Origin: Physcomitrium patens
Lineage: Eukaryota; Streptophyta; Bryopsida; Funariales; Funariaceae
Direction: 5' to 3'
NCBI RefSeq assembly: GCF_000002425.4
Contig: NC_037257.1
Location: forward strand, 7,360,533 to 7,424,532
DNA: 64,000 bases
In this document: positions 37,691-48,500 of the stretch, one piece after another
Layout of the letters: each line of letters starts with the position of its first letter
Numbering within the stretch: position 1 is the stretch's first letter
Translations under genes and position numbers: made by a program
Notes under the pieces: generated by a model
What the model saw: only the letters and a program-made list of their open reading frames with translations
The model's database searches: none
What the model was told of the DNA's origin: nothing

Positions 37691-37701
37691 TTGACAAGAG
37701 T
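37691..37701 (+). other. Putative self-primer binding site of C
   Basis: TTGACAAGAGT, two bases after the 5' LTR, is an exact 11-base reverse complement of the predicted transcript 5' end (37512-37522). No TGG-starting tRNA complement is found there. A TATCAAAGC box 21 bases further on resembles part of the tRNA-Met site but is badly placed. Confidence 0.65.
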
Positions 37702-37738
37702 ACACTTACAATATCAAAGCTTTGTTTTTCTTGAGTAA

Positions 37739-37802
37739 GAGTGGATTACCCCTTTCTCTTGACAAGACATATGCGTATTAGAAGTTTGCGGATTACCCAC
37801 TT
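37739..37802 (+). promoter_or_regulatory. Leader of C with two GGATTACCC motifs
   Basis: GAGTGGATTACCCCTTTC and TTGCGGATTACCCACTTC, two members of the motif that occurs four times in the leaders of A, E, F and H. Confidence 0.5.
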
Positions 37803-37899
37803 CTAAACTGATATTGTTCTTAGTATCTTCTTTGTTATCAAGTCTTTCTTTTCTTTTGTCTTGAGCAGTATCAAAGAAATTTTTCTTCTTAGTGTCATT

Positions 37900-38904
37900 A
37901 TGGCAGAGCTTGTTGAAATGAAGAGTGCAATGGCACAAATGCAAGAGCAAATGAAGGAGTTAATGCTTGCGATGCATCAACTCAATTCACCAAGACAGGA
38001 AAGAACAAGAATAGCAGAAAGTGGGGATATAGAGATGATCGGAGCTGCTTCAACATCTACAACAAATCACGTTCCTTCTCCAATTGTACAACACCCTGTA
38101 AGCACTAGAGAACCAAGAATTGCCTTACCCGAGAAATTTGATGGTACGAGATCAAAGTTTCAAGGGTTCATCAATCAAGTACAATTGGCAATTGAACTTC
38201 AACCGCAAAGCTATCCAACTCCAGGATCACAAGTCAGGTTTATTGGCACTCTACTTTCTGGTTCTGCATTATCGTGGTTTTTGTCTTTTCTTGAACAACG
38301 AAATCCAATATTGGACAATTTGGAAGTTTTTTTGGCAGAGTTTCGATCTATGTATGGTGAACACGATGCAACTCGTGTTGCAACAAATAAGATCCGAATT
38401 CTGCGACAAGAAAATCGCTCAGTAATAGTATATGCTTTACAATTTCGACAACTTGCAATTGACATCAAGTGGGATGATGCTGCACTCATCAATCAATTTC
38501 TTTATGGATTGCAATATGAAGTAAAGAAATTGATGCTCAACTTACCTGATCCTCAAACTTTGAGTCAAGCAATCGATTTTGCGGTAAAATGTGATAATCG
38601 ACTTTTCAAATTTCGATCCGAAAATCATTCACGGGAACCTCAACGTTATTACTCAATGGCAACATCAACATCTTTGCCAAACGTACATTCGAAAGTAGAA
38701 GACATGCAAATTGACGCGGTACGTTTTAAACCCCTAACTGAGCAAGAAAACATTCGTTGTCGTCAAGAAGGATTATGTTTATATTGCGGAGAACCTAAGC
38801 ACACTGCTCAACATTGTCCAAAGAAACGACGCAACTATAAAATGAGGGGTACAGTGGTCAAAGAAGACAACATGTCGGAAAACGGATTCGTCCAGCTACA
38901 ATAG
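37900..38904 (+). CDS. Element C Gag, 334 aa, intact
   Basis: Capsid-type Gag that would package element RNA. The ATG at 37900 (MAELVEMKSAMAQMQEQMKE) is the first good one after the leader. The N-terminus is a coiled coil; the middle (PEKFDGTRSKFQGFINQVQL to about residue 240) is the retrotransposon gag domain. One CCHC knuckle, CLYCGEPKHTAQHC, lies near residue 305. There are no internal stops, the only intact long frame among these elements. The stop at 38902 is followed by pol in the -1 frame; the two frames overlap from 38841 to 38904. Confidence 0.9.
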   Translation: MAELVEMKSAMAQMQEQMKELMLAMHQLNSPRQERTRIAESGDIEMIGAASTSTTNHVPSPIVQHPVSTREPRIALPEKFDGTRSKFQGFINQVQLAIELQPQSYPTPGSQVRFIGTLLSGSALSWFLSFLEQRNPILDNLEVFLAEFRSMYGEHDATRVATNKIRILRQENRSVIVYALQFRQLAIDIKWDDAALINQFLYGLQYEVKKLMLNLPDPQTLSQAIDFAVKCDNRLFKFRSENHSREPQRYYSMATSTSLPNVHSKVEDMQIDAVRFKPLTEQENIRCRQEGLCLYCGEPKHTAQHCPKKRRNYKMRGTVVKEDNMSENGFVQLQ

Positions 38905-41900
38905 AGACTGTGCAGCTGGAACCTTGTACAATTCCTAATGAAGGTCCTATCCTCTCCTCAAAACCCTCTTCTTGTTTTATAATAGACTTATATTTAGGAT
39001 CTAAGAATTACAAAGCCTCTGCTTTATTAGATTCGGGAGCCTCAGCATGTTTTTTAGATGAACAATTTGTTAAAAGTCGTAAAATACCCTTTGTACAGAA
39101 ACCTAAACTAGTACATGTAGAAGTCATAGATGGTCGTCCCTTGTCTTCTGGAGATGTCACTCATGAAACTCATCCTATAAAAGTAACAATAGACGGTCAT
39201 GATAGCTACATAGCTTTTAACATAATTAAATCCCCGTCCAATCCAGTTATTTTAGGTTTATCCTGGCTAGAAAAATATAACCCTCGAATAGATTGGAATT
39301 TACGTAAACTTGATTTTTTCCAGAGCGTTATTAATAGTTCTACCAACCAAGTAAAAAATTATAAGTCTAGTATAGTAAAACCCGTACTGATAGGTGCAAA
39401 AGCATTTATACACGTAGCAAAAGAAGGATCAACTTTTGCTATTTATGCTGCACCTATTTCTGAAAACGTAAAGACTTCAAGTGGTATTCCAAGTCAATAT
39501 CAGGAGTATCAAGACGTTTTTGAGAAAAAGAATGCAGATATTCTTCCTCAGCATCGCCCATATGATTGTTCAATCGACCTCAAGGAAGGAACTCAGCCAC
39601 CATTTGGACCAATTTACAGTTTATCGCAAGATGAGATGGCTGAACTCAAGACATATATTGACGAGGATTTAGCAAAGAATTTCATACGCCATTCAAAATC
39701 TCCAACAGGAGCTTCAATTCTATTCGTAAAGAAAAAAGATGGATCTTTACGAATGTGTGTTGATTATCGAGGACTCAACAAGATCACAATTAAGAACAGG
39801 TATCCATTATCTTTGATATCAGGACTCCTTGACCAGTTGAATCAAGCTAAGATCTATACAAAAATAGATCTAAGAGGAGCATATAATCTAGTACGGATCA
39901 AAGAAGGAGATGAATGGAAGACTGCGTTTTGAACCAGGTATGGATATTTCGAATATAATGTCATGCCCTTTGGATTCACGAATGCACCAGCTACTTTTCA
40001 ACATCTCATGAATGATGTATTTCATGAATTCTTAGACAATTTTGTCGTCTGCTATCTAGACGATATCCTGATCTATTCTAAGAACGTCGAAGAATATGAA
40101 ATACATGTTCGTCAAGTATTACAAAAACTTAGAGATGCAGGATTGTACGCCAAGATGAAAAAGTGTGTATTTCACACTACTCAAGTTGACTTTTTAGGAT
40201 ACATCATTTCAAATGATGGTCTCATGATGGATTCTAAGAAAGTCCAAACAATCATGGATTGGAAGATTCCAAGGACAGTAAGAGATGTCCAATGTTTCTT
40301 GGGATTTGCCAATTACTATCGGATCTTCATCAAAGATTTCTCACGAGTTACAGCTCCACTTACGCGCTTGACTAGTAAAGATAAATTCCAATGGAATCAA
40401 GAAGCGGAAGCAGCATTTGAAGCCTTGAAGACATCGTTTGTCTCTGCACCAGTCTTATAACGTGTTGACTTTTCTAAGGCATTTTTTATGGAAACAGATG
40501 CATCAGATTTTGCCTTGGGTGCAGTTTTATCACAAATGGGAACAGATGACAAACTTCATCCGATAGCTTTTCATTCAAGAAAATTCTCAGCAGCCGAGAT
40601 CAATTATGAGATCCACGATAAAGAACTTCTTGCGATCGTGGATTCCTTTCAAGAATGGCGTCATTATCTAGAAGGCGCTTCTAGTCCAGTCACTGTGTAT
40701 ACAGATCACAAGAACCTCGAGTATTTCATGTCAGCACGCGTGTTGAATCGTCGTCAAGCTCGTTGGAGTATGTCTTTGTCAAGATTTGAGTTCATTATCA
40801 CTTATCGGCCAGGAAAACAACAAGGTTTGTCTGATGCCCTATCTAGACGTTCTTATTTTGCACCAAAAGAAAGAGATACAGCTTTTGAGCAATAAAAAAT
40901 GGTCCTCTTCAAACCGGAGCAATTTCATCTCCGAGCAATGAAATCAACATTGACTGTTGATTCAACTTTTCTCAAGCAAATCCAGTCCAGTATGTCCTCA
41001 GACCCTCTTGTTTATGATATCGAGAATAATTCTTCCAAGTCTCATGATCCTTCTAAGTTCGAGTTCAAGAATAATCTATTATATTTTGAAGGACGCCTAT
41101 ATGTTCCTGAAGGAGAAGCACATTTACGTGTTCTTCAAGCACGTCATGACTTTCCAGCAGCAGGGCACTTTGGATATAATAAGACTTTGGAACTCATATC
41201 AAGAGATTTTTGGTGGCCACAAATGTGGAAGTCAGTCAAAGACTTTGTACAATCATGTGATATTTGTTCAAGATCAAAAATTCCTCATCATCGACCTTGC
41301 GGACTTCTTTAGCCATTACCTATACCAGAACAACCATGGTCTTCTGTTTCTATGGATTTCATCACAGATCTTCCAAGCTCAAGATCTTATGATTCTATAT
41401 TTGTGATAGTAGATCGTTTCACCAAGATGGCACATTTTGTGCCATGTACAAAATCTATCACAGGTGAAGAAACACCTAAGCTTTTCATTGATAATATCTA
41501 TCGCTATCATGGATTACCTAAAGATATCATATCAGATAGGGGAACTAAATTTGTGTCAAGATTTTGGAGGACCCTTTTCAAGATTTTAAAAGTGGACATA
41601 AAGCTATCTTCGGCTTTCCATCCTCAAACTGATGGACAAACAAAGTGCGTAAACCAAGTCTTGGAGCAATATTTAAGGTGTACTATCAACTACCAATAAG
41701 ATGATTGGACAACCCTTCTGCCATTGGCAGAGTTTGCTTATAATAATACGGTACATTCTTCCACGCAACAAACACCTTTCTTTGCCAATTATGGCTATCA
41801 TCCACGACTTGATACTTTTGATTTTTCAAAAGTTGATAATCCTGCAGCAGAAGATATGGCAAATCGGTTGTCAGAGTTACATGCAATAATGAAGACGCAA

Positions 41901-42398
41901 TTGAAGGAAGCTCAAGAACGACAAAAGATAAACGCAGATCTATATCGTAAGGAGCAACCACAACTCAATGTGGGTGATAAGGTATGGCTACTTCGTCGCA
42001 ATATCAAGACTACTCGACCTTGTGACAAGTTGGACTATCGTAGGCTTGGCCCCTTTTCTGTTTCTGAACAGATCAACCCAGTTGCATATCGGTTACATCT
42101 ACCGGAGTCAATGAAGATCCATCATGTATTCCACGTGTCTCTTCTTGAACCATATAAGACAGTGGATATACAAGGAAGAAGACAAATGCCACTGCCTCTT
42201 ATAGAAGTAGATAATAATGAAGAATTTGAGGTAGAAGAGATATTAGACTCAAGGCGGCGCCGAAATAAGCTGGAATATCTTGTTCATTGGCGCGGATATG
42301 ATATTAGTGAACGCACATGGGAGCCATCCAGGAATCTAACAAATGCATCAGCTAAAGTCAAAGTTTTTCATCAACGACATCCATCAAAACCAAGATGA
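38841..42398 (+). pseudogene. Element C Pol (PR-RT-RH-IN-chromodomain), broken by five stops
   Basis: One continuous frame, stops excepted. Protease LLDSGASACFLD (about 39027), RT with [20 protein letters not shown] (about 39720) and CYLDDILIYSK (about 40050), RNase H with [14 protein letters not shown] (40488) and [11 protein letters not shown], integrase zinc region HFGYNKTLEL and CDICSRSK, integrase core MDFITDLPSSRSYDS with HPQTDGQT, the GDKVWLL module, and a chromodomain at about 42230-42360 (EVEEILDSRRRRNKLEYLV, HWRGYDISERTWEPS). Stops: TGA 39930, TAA 40458, TAA 40893, TAG 41310, TAA 41697. Four are explained by a single C-to-T change. There is no frameshift, so decay is recent. Not functional as it stands. 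Confidence 0.93.
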
Positions 42399-42492
42399 AA
42401 ATCTCTCTTATAAAAGAGACAAGATTGAGGCAAGATAACATTCAATTTCCTATCCTTGTTTATAACTTCTTTACATTTGTGACGCTAATTAG

Positions 42493-42849
42493 ATGGAGAG
42501 CCAACAACTAGCGGATTCAACTCAAGAACCTTCGTTTGCTGACTTGTCGGACGAGACATTACGATTGTCACAACCTTCAAGACGACGCAATCGAGATGAA
42601 GATCTTCAAGAACGACATGTTCTTCCTCAAATAGATGGTGAGATACAACGCGTTTGGTATCACGATTTGGGAAGGGACTCTCGATGTTTGGTGATTTTGC
42701 TAGAGGTAGGAACAACTCCTGATGGTGTTCCAAATATTCTATTCGAAGGAAGTTACGAAGGCCTCAACAATGATCAAATAACTGGGTGGTCTTTCCGCCC
42801 TAGTATGGGACACTACCAATGGTTGAGAGGCCCTATCAATCATCTTTGA
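42493..42849 (+). CDS. Extra ORF of C between pol and 3' LTR, 118 aa, unknown
   Basis: Starts MESQQLADSTQEPSFADLS and ends HYQWLRGPINHL, sense strand, in a different frame from pol. The N-terminal third is polar and basic (SRRRNRDEDLQERH); the rest, IQRVWYHDLGRDSRCLVILL to the end, looks like a small folded beta-rich domain. I know no family for it. Remnants occur at the same place in B (17472-17826) and H (58890-58590), while A has none. The ATG follows a pyrimidine-rich stretch and an AATTAG, a possible splice acceptor, so a spliced message is conceivable. It may be a chance-kept non-coding region, but length and shared position argue for a gene. Confidence 0.65.
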   Translation: MESQQLADSTQEPSFADLSDETLRLSQPSRRRNRDEDLQERHVLPQIDGEIQRVWYHDLGRDSRCLVILLEVGTTPDGVPNILFEGSYEGLNNDQITGWSFRPSMGHYQWLRGPINHL

Positions 42850-42956
42850 AGAGAACAGAGATCAGAGTATGTGGCGAATACAATTCGTCGCATCATAGAT
42901 TTCCTCAACATATGATGACCGCTCCTCGTGGAACTCGTCTCTAGAAGGGGGGGTAA

Positions 42957-43504
42957 TGTCACGGCCATAATCATATAAGCTAATAATTACATATAGAAAT
43001 AGGTAGAAGTAACTAAAAATAGATAAAAGTAAGTTAATTCTATAATATTTAATATAGAAGCTTCCTAGAAACTCGTAGACGCTGCTTTGACTTCATAGAT
43101 GTCTTAAATGACTTTTTGGATTAGAAACGTGGTCAACAAGATGGCCATGTGCCACACATGTTGTTAGCTGAAAGATCAAGCTAACTATGTGGCCCACACG
43201 TAGAAAAATTGCCTTGTAAGTCAAGGCATGTGTCCTACAAAGTCAACACATATTGGAGGTCCTATAGAACGTCGCCACGTAGCCCCTAGTTAGATAGTAT
43301 ATATAGAGAGAAGAGTGAAGGCTTCTTCACTCTTATCAACTCCTTTCTTGCTTCTAGTCCAGGTTCAAGAGTCTTTAGTTTCTTGTCTTGTGGCAATAGC
43401 CATTCCAGTTTCCTTTTAATATACCTACTTGTTTACATTTTGACTTATTATATTGAGATAGCCTTTTGTGTATATTTTCCCTCATCGAGTCTTTGTCCTT
43501 GACA
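42957..43504 (+). repeat. 3' LTR of C
   Basis: 548 bp; same ends as the 5' LTR. The start block here is ACTCTTATCAA (43329-43339), one C-to-T change from the 5' copy. Confidence 0.95.
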
Positions 43505-44208
43505 ATAATTTAGCCACATGTCAAACCTATTAGTAGCTTGTAGAACAAGCTAAATATGTGGCATATATATATATATAAAGTGTCTTGTAAATTAAGACAT
43601 GTATTAAAGATCCTATAAAACATCGCCATGAAGCTCTTAGTTAGATAGTATATACACAAGCAAGAATGAAGCATTCTTCACTCTTGTCAATGCTTTTCTT
43701 GTCTTTAGTCTTATTTCAAGGCCTTTTAGTTCTCTTTAGCAATATCCATTTTAGTTTATTATTATACCATTTTTGAGTGATTTTCTAGTTCTTTTGAGTG
43801 CCTTGAGAGTATATTGACTTTTTTAATTCTTTGAGATTCATAACTTTGATAATTTGATAAGAGTATTAATTTTTTTAATTATTTTTTTTTAAAAGAAGTG
43901 AGTAGATTATTCCACTTCTATTGTTGTATTTTTGAAGATTGTAGACTATCTACTTTTAAACTAAGAATTTAATCTTTTAATACTATTTTTTTTTTTTTTT
44001 TAAATCAAAGAGTGGACTATCTTTCTTTGTAAAACTTTTCAATTGGTATTAAAAATTGTGGATATTCTTCCTTTCATTTGACTTGTAGATTTATTTGAGC
44101 TATCTATAGAAAAAAAATATTTAATATTACTCTAGACAAAAGTAAGAATAGATTTGTAACTATTACAAATCTTTATGATCTTATTAACACTCTTAGGATT
44201 AAAATCTC

Positions 44209-44490
44209 ATGTATTTTAACCTCAACCATGAAAGTTCTATTTCTATACATATGGAAGAAATCAACAATGAGGTTCAAACTCTATATCAAGAAGTTGTGCA
44301 ATTGAGAGAATCAAATAGATCAAACTCACAACTAAATTTGAAAAGTGTTGCTACTACAAATGTGAAGGAGATAAGGATAAGTATGTCGAAGAAGTTTGAT
44401 AGAATAAGATCAAAGTTTGAAGGATTTTTACAACAAGTGAAGCTCTATCTAAAGTTGCATCATTCTTATTGCTTTTATAGATTTATTTAA
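44209..44490 (+). pseudogene. Element F Gag, N-terminal fragment
   Basis: Open for 93 codons (MYFNLNHESSISIHMEEINN; MSKKFDRIRSKFEGFLQQVK), matching E Gag on the opposite strand (51798-51517) almost residue for residue. The coiled-coil start differs from the C-type Gag, so A/E/F form a separate subfamily. It breaks off before the TA microsatellite. Confidence 0.8.
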
Positions 44491-44587
44491 GTTGGATTCA
44501 TAGGTATACTTCTTTCTATAACATGACAATGTCTCGAGAGGATAACAAAAAACCAACTATAGATTCTATATGGATAGATTAATTTTT

Positions 44588-44589
<2 letters not shown>

Positions 44590-44627
<38 letters not shown>
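44590..44627. repeat. TA microsatellite at the F/E junction
   Basis: Nineteen or so TA units lie exactly where F (+) gag sequence gives way to E (-) protease sequence, suggesting a deletion or recombination point. Confidence 0.9.
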
Positions 44628-44628
<1 letters not shown>

Positions 44629-44630
<2 letters not shown>

Positions 44631-44742
44631 AAAAGCTTAAATCTAATAAGATAAAGAAATTGTGATTTTTTTATCCTAAATAAATTACTATTGTAAAATA
44701 AGATGAAGGATCTAAAGAGAGAATATGACCTTTTTTAGATGT
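44629..44742 (-). pseudogene. Element E gag-pol boundary remnant
   Basis: Matches element A at about 11560-11675 (ATTGTAAAATAAGATGAAGG and GACCTTTTTTAGATGTTG). It is continuous with 50815 onward once D and its TSD are removed. Confidence 0.7.
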
Positions 44743-45504
44743 TGTAGAATAGATAATAATTCGTTTTTGAAAGATATTGATAAAATATATTAATAGTCCA
44801 TATAATAGGAAATTTAAGAGGAAAATGAGTGATTTAGTTCTTAAAAGTAGTTAATTACAAAATTATAGTTAGAATCTAGAAAATCAAAGGAAAGTATATA
44901 AGAGTTGTAGAAGTTAATTAAGGTGCCATCGCTGTGATAGTTGTGAGCCGGGGTAAGCTTGGTGCTACTTCTTTTCTTTTGTTTGTTATTTTCTTTGAAT
45001 AAGAAGATTGAGAGTTTCTGAATATTGTGAAGTGAATTGTGGAATGGAAATGTGATTGGTATTATTTGAAAAGAAGAAAGATTTAATGCTGAAATCTGAT
45101 TGTAGTTTAGTAGAGAGAATGAGTCTATGTTTGTGTGAAACACCGTAATGTAAATGGCAGTTCTGTGTGAAGAATTCCAATGATTGGAATGAGGATAATT
45201 GTATGCTGAAAGCTATGAGGGCGCAGTATTATAATTGGAGATTATGAGGGTGAATATATTGGTGGAAATAGCAATTATTGGTATGACTGAATTGCTTAAG
45301 GAAGAGATTGATAAGGTGAAGGAGGAGATTATAGTTTCCTTGTGTGTTCAGATATTAGAAATAGAGAAGATACATTGAGGAGATAATTGATTGTGTGACC
45401 CTAATGTGAACGCTTAAGCAACTAATCATTCCCCATGTTCGAATCTCCCTATATGGATTTATTTCCATTAGATTAATTTGGAATAAGTAAAATGAGCAAT
45501 CACA
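44743..45504 (+). repeat. 5' LTR of D
   Basis: Partner of 50047-50809, over 95 percent alike by eye. A GTTCGAATCTCCC block near 45435 resembles a tRNA T-loop but no full tRNA fold is evident. Confidence 0.93.
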
Positions 45505-45507
45505 TTT

Positions 45508-45524
45508 TGGCGCCGCTGCCGAGG
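45508..45524 (+). other. Primer binding site of D
   Basis: TGGCGCCGCTGCCGAGG, three bases after the 5' LTR. Close to TGGCGCCGTTGCCGGGG, the tRNA-Asp complement known from Athila/Tat-type plant Gypsy elements. Confidence 0.8.
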
Positions 45525-45581
45525 AGTGATAATAGCTTTCAGTGTTAGGAATTAATTACCAAACGTGTGAGAAAATTGGCA

Positions 45582-48500
45582 ATGAAAGACGATTCCAGTA
45601 GTGTTTGAAGCAAGATTATGGTTAATAAGAACGAGAGCATTGCATCGAGGAAAATAAATCAGTTGAGAGAAAGATATGGAAGAGCGCAAGGAAAGAACTT
45701 GCTTAGAGAGAAGCAAGAACATAATCTTAAAAAGAAGCATCGATAGAAATGGATTAAACCATGGATGCAAGCTTGTCGGCACATCCAAATATATCAAGAA
45801 CCAGACAGACTGTTAATTCTGCAGTTGTATGTATCGTTAGAAAAACTGCCAAAAACACTCGCGAGAAATTTTTTTAACATTCCACTGGAAATCTTGAGGC
45901 CGTTAACTGAAAGAGAAGGAGGCGTAGAAGAATTTGGTACTCCATTGGGTATTTATCCAATAGGGCGTACCGCTGAAACGAGCAATAGTGGTTCTTTAGA
46001 TTGGCACAAATTGGTCGCCAATAAAGATAACTATATTGTATTTCAAAATTAGATGTTTTCACCTACAATTCAACCAATAAAACTATTTGTAAAAAATAAC
46101 AGTAAATCAAGGAGCACTGAGAGTTCGGAAATTAGAATAAGAAAAAACAGAGATTATTTTAAAATAGAGTTTAGTGGAATAAAAAATTCAATGGCGTCAG
46201 GAGGACCAGCCGTTCTGATTGCAGTACAAATGGGTGTAGTAGGCAATCGTATGACTAGTGTCATGCCACTACCTACTTTTTGAGGATTTTCGAGTGCGGA
46301 TCTTGATCAACATTTGTCTCAATTTCATACAGCATGTGTAGCCAATAATGGCAAAATTGAAGATATTTGGTTGCGATGGCTGCCAGTGACATTGAAAGAC
46401 ACAGCGTTTGAGTGGTATAACTGCCAACCTGTGGGACAATTTATTAATTGGGAGGCATTGAAAAATATATTTTAAGCCCATTTTCGACCAATTGGTTTTG
46501 AAGAACGTCTTAGAGAAAAATTAATGAATAGCAGAATGGTACCAAGGGAAGCGGTACAGTCATATTATAGTCGCGTAGTAGATATACTTCAAAAATGGCC
46601 AAATAACCAAATACTAGAATCGTTTGTGTTGTCCATATTGGTTAATGGACTACATCTACCAGAATTGAAGATGTTTGTAAAAGAGGCCCAATCAGCCACC
46701 ATTGCATCATCTCTTGAGCGAGCGAAAGTATGGGAGGAATGTCACTATGATCAGAACTTAACAGTTGGAGCCACGATGATTCCATCTCAAGGAGATTATC
46801 AAATAATAAATTAGAATGACGCATCAGAAGGTTATCTAGGAAGAAATGATTATGGTACAATTCCATAGGGAATCGTAGATGTTGTTCCATTGCAGGCTGT
46901 ACCACCATCATCATCACACCCGTATGTCTCTTATTCCATGTATCAAAAATCAACACCTACGAAGGAATTGCCAAATGCATTGGTATCAAGGGATCCCAAT
47001 GAGTCATTGCTGTTAACATTGACGAAAAAAATGGATGAATTGGCTGTGAATCTAGCCAAGGATAAAGAAAAAAGATATAAACCAACCAATATGCGTCCCA
47101 ATGTCTGGTGCAGAAATTGTAAGAGACAAGGTCATTTAGTAACAGAATGTCCTTCACCTCTTCAAATGACTATATAATTTACCTTTTATGGGGGTAAGCA
47201 TATTACCAACAACTGTTGGAATTTACAGAAGCAACAATAACTCAGTAACCAGATAATGACTTAACCAACTTCGTGGGATGTCAATCAAGTACAAACAAAT
47301 AATAGTTTTGGCTGGAATAGAAATCGAGTGAATAAACAAAACAGGAATTATTCCAATTTTCTAAACTCTAAATTTCACCAAAAAGGTGTATCCAATACTC
47401 ATGGATTGGTGATGAACCAACCAGGATACCATCAATATCTATCCATGACGAAGCCAATGCCAAAGTCTACAATAACAATGGGTCAATCGGGATCCTTTAC
47501 TCATCCAATATGGAATAGACCTAGCCGTTATATACCAGTAGAGACACCCAATATCCCTAAAGGAGCTGGCAGGAGACAACTTCGTTGCTATCGTTGCAGA
47601 CAAATTGGTCATTATGCCAATGAATGTCCTAATCCAAGGGCTAGTGATGACTATGCTCCAATATGTGGAAATTGCAAGCAATCTGGTCACACTTATCAGT
47701 AGTGCAATGCGCCCTTTAATTATAATAACTAAGACCAGCAAATGTAAACAAGCCAACCGGCGAAGGACAAAGGCCCTGTTCAACTAGACTCACGAGTACA
47801 TCGTGTCGAGGTGGTGAACGTAGTGCTTACTAGAGGCCAACAAAAAGACAAGAATCCAATTCAGGACCTAGATGAACCAATCGCAGGAGAGCAAGTAACG
47901 CCATCCATGGCGCTAAACGAACTAATATCAGTATTGGGACGTATCCCAATATTGAGACCTCAACAAACTGAGGAATCCAATTTGGCTCCACGTGCCAATT
48001 TATCGTGACCATCAAGAACGATCTCAATTGACCAACTACCAATATCTGTACAACCCAATAAAAGATCTTACGCATTATAGGAACCTTTAGTGATAAAAAA
48101 GTTGGCAAAGTTACCAGCGGCAATCTCAATCGCCAGGAAGGAATTGCTGTCGAACGAAGTAAAATCGAAACCAATGAAACGCAAAAAAACATTGGAAATT
48201 ACTCTCAATATAGAACCCTATGATATTCTGAAGGATTTGGATGTTATTCACCCTTCAATTACAATGAAGCAACTTTTGGCTATAGCATTGGAATGTCGAT
48301 CTATATTGAATTCAGCACTAATATGACGAAGATCCCCCACTAAAGAAATTTATGAAGTTAGCTTAAATCTAGATCTGGGAGCACCAACAATTGATGTATC
48401 AATCGATGGCATTTTAATTCCAGGGATACAAGTCGATGGTGGCTCCAATGTAAATTTTATGAATGCAGATACAATAGAGGACTTGAATCTAAAGCAATTG

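Larger units (their letters stand above)
37137..43504 (+). mobile_element. Chromovirus C, nearly complete 6368-bp Ty3/Gypsy element
   Basis: LTRs 37137-37688 (552 bp) and 42957-43504 (548 bp), both TGTCACGG...CTTGACA, with identical TSDs ATAAT at 37132-37136 and 43505-43509. The LTRs differ at roughly twenty places by eye, so the insertion is not brand new but is the youngest here. The interior has, in order, self-primer site, leader, gag, pol in another frame with a C-terminal chromodomain, an extra ORF, and the purine tract AGAAGGGGGGGTAA (42943-42956). The chromodomain and order place it among chromoviruses. Five in-frame stops disable pol. Confidence 0.95.
36934..44589 (+). mobile_element. 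Chromovirus F, truncated; contains element C in its 5' LTR
   Basis: The 5' LTR is 36934-37136 plus 43510-43851, split by C; across C the text reads AACTTGGCCAATAAT then TTAGCCACATG, as in other LTRs. The leader (43852-44208) has TTGATAAGAGT at 43854-43864 (one base from the self-primer of C) and four leader motifs. Gag runs 44209-44490. F then ends at a TA microsatellite (44590-44627) followed by E sequence in the opposite direction; pol and 3' LTR are lost. Confidence 0.78.

Noticed and set aside
37711-37722. tRNA-Met primer site (TATCAAAGC box) in C
   Set aside because: It begins more than 20 bases after the LTR and lacks the TGG start, whereas the self-complementary 11-mer is directly adjacent.
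44841-45143. Antisense 100-codon ORF repeated at 50146-50448
   Set aside because: Both copies lie in the LTRs of D, so the repetition reflects LTR identity, not coding conservation.
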